A DNA stretch of 14,435 bases, from positions 1 through 14,435 of the forward strand of contig DUUA01000127.1 of NCBI GenBank assembly GCA_012841765.1, in the 5' to 3' direction. Source of the stretch: Acholeplasmataceae bacterium. GTDB taxonomy: Bacteria; Bacillota_I; Bacilli_A; ML615J-28; CAG-698. This document shows positions 14,247 to 14,435 of this stretch, piece after piece; the stretch's first letter is position 1; each line of letters opens with the position of its first letter. A program made the position numbers and the translations under genes. The notes under the pieces are model-generated. The model did no database searches and was not told where the DNA came from. It was given only the letters and a program-made list of their open reading frames with translations.

Positions 14247-14275
14247 TTGACAATCAATGTATGATAATATATAAT
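14247..14275 (+). promoter_or_regulatory. rRNA operon promoter P2
   Basis: Exact consensus TTGACA (14247-14252) and TATAAT (14270-14275) are separated by 17 bases, the strongest promoter in the window. It lies 95 bases downstream of P1 and about 80 bases before 16S. Tandem promoters of this kind are usual for bacterial rRNA operons. Confidence 0.93.
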
Positions 14276-14283
14276 GGTACATA

Positions 14284-14327
14284 CTGCGGAAAAAAGCAGA
14301 TATATTATAATAAGGTCTTTGAAAACT
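14284..14327 (+). promoter_or_regulatory. rRNA leader antitermination region (boxB-like hairpin and boxA)
   Basis: CTGC (14284-14287) and GCAG (14296-14299) form a short hairpin with a purine-rich loop. It is followed by GGTCTTTGAAAACT (14314-14327), a form of the boxA element found before 16S genes in many Firmicutes. Such leaders bind NusB-S10 and related factors to stop premature termination in rRNA operons. The boxA match is clear; the boxB-like hairpin is weaker. Confidence 0.7.
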
Positions 14328-14356
14328 GAATGGAACAGGTGGAGCGGGATATAAAC

Positions 14357-14435
<79 letters not shown>

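Overview
The window is about 14.4 kb of AT-rich DNA with every protein gene on the + strand. It looks like a low-GC relative of the Firmicutes, most likely a wall-less Mollicutes/Tenericutes lineage that uses the standard genetic code (Acholeplasma- or Izemoplasma-like). The evidence is the Firmicutes order rnmV-rsmA-ispE-spoVG-prs, the absence of glmU and purR from that block, several lipobox lipoproteins, an iron-sulfur oxidoreductase suited to anaerobic life, and a Bacillus/Mollicutes-like 16S 5' end. TGA is not read as tryptophan: all tryptophans checked are TGG, and all twelve main genes end in TAA. The lineage is an inference; only 79 bases of 16S are visible.

Region 1 (1-7420) is an apparent operon that probably began upstream of the window. 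It holds two sugar-type ABC permeases, a perfect inverted repeat, a solute-binding lipoprotein, a staphylococcal-nuclease-type lipoprotein, and an 898-residue lipoprotein built from Ig-like, OB-like and lamin-tail domains. A strong terminator closes it. No ATPase gene is in view. Together these suggest surface degradation of a polymer, probably DNA or RNA, coupled to uptake of a product. This is the best candidate here for a poorly described system.

Region 2 (7430-10821) is a housekeeping run behind its own promoter: an aldo/keto reductase with two 4Fe-4S motifs, then rnmV (5S rRNA maturation), rsmA (16S dimethylation) and ispE (isoprenoid precursor synthesis). Three of the junctions overlap. 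Region 3 (10886-12314) has spoVG and prs, each with its own promoter, separated by two terminators.

Region 4 (12322-14136) is a UraA-like nucleobase permease behind an unusual 300-base leader. The leader has a consensus promoter, a guanine-type purine riboswitch with visible antiterminator and terminator, a 39-codon ORF with a good ribosome-binding site, and a second intrinsic terminator one base after that ORF's stop. Prs makes PRPP, and the permease would import bases that PRPP-dependent salvage enzymes can use.

Region 5 (14152-14435) is the start of an rRNA operon: two strong promoters with 17-base spacers, a boxB-like hairpin, a boxA-like element and the 5' end of 16S rRNA, cut by the window edge.
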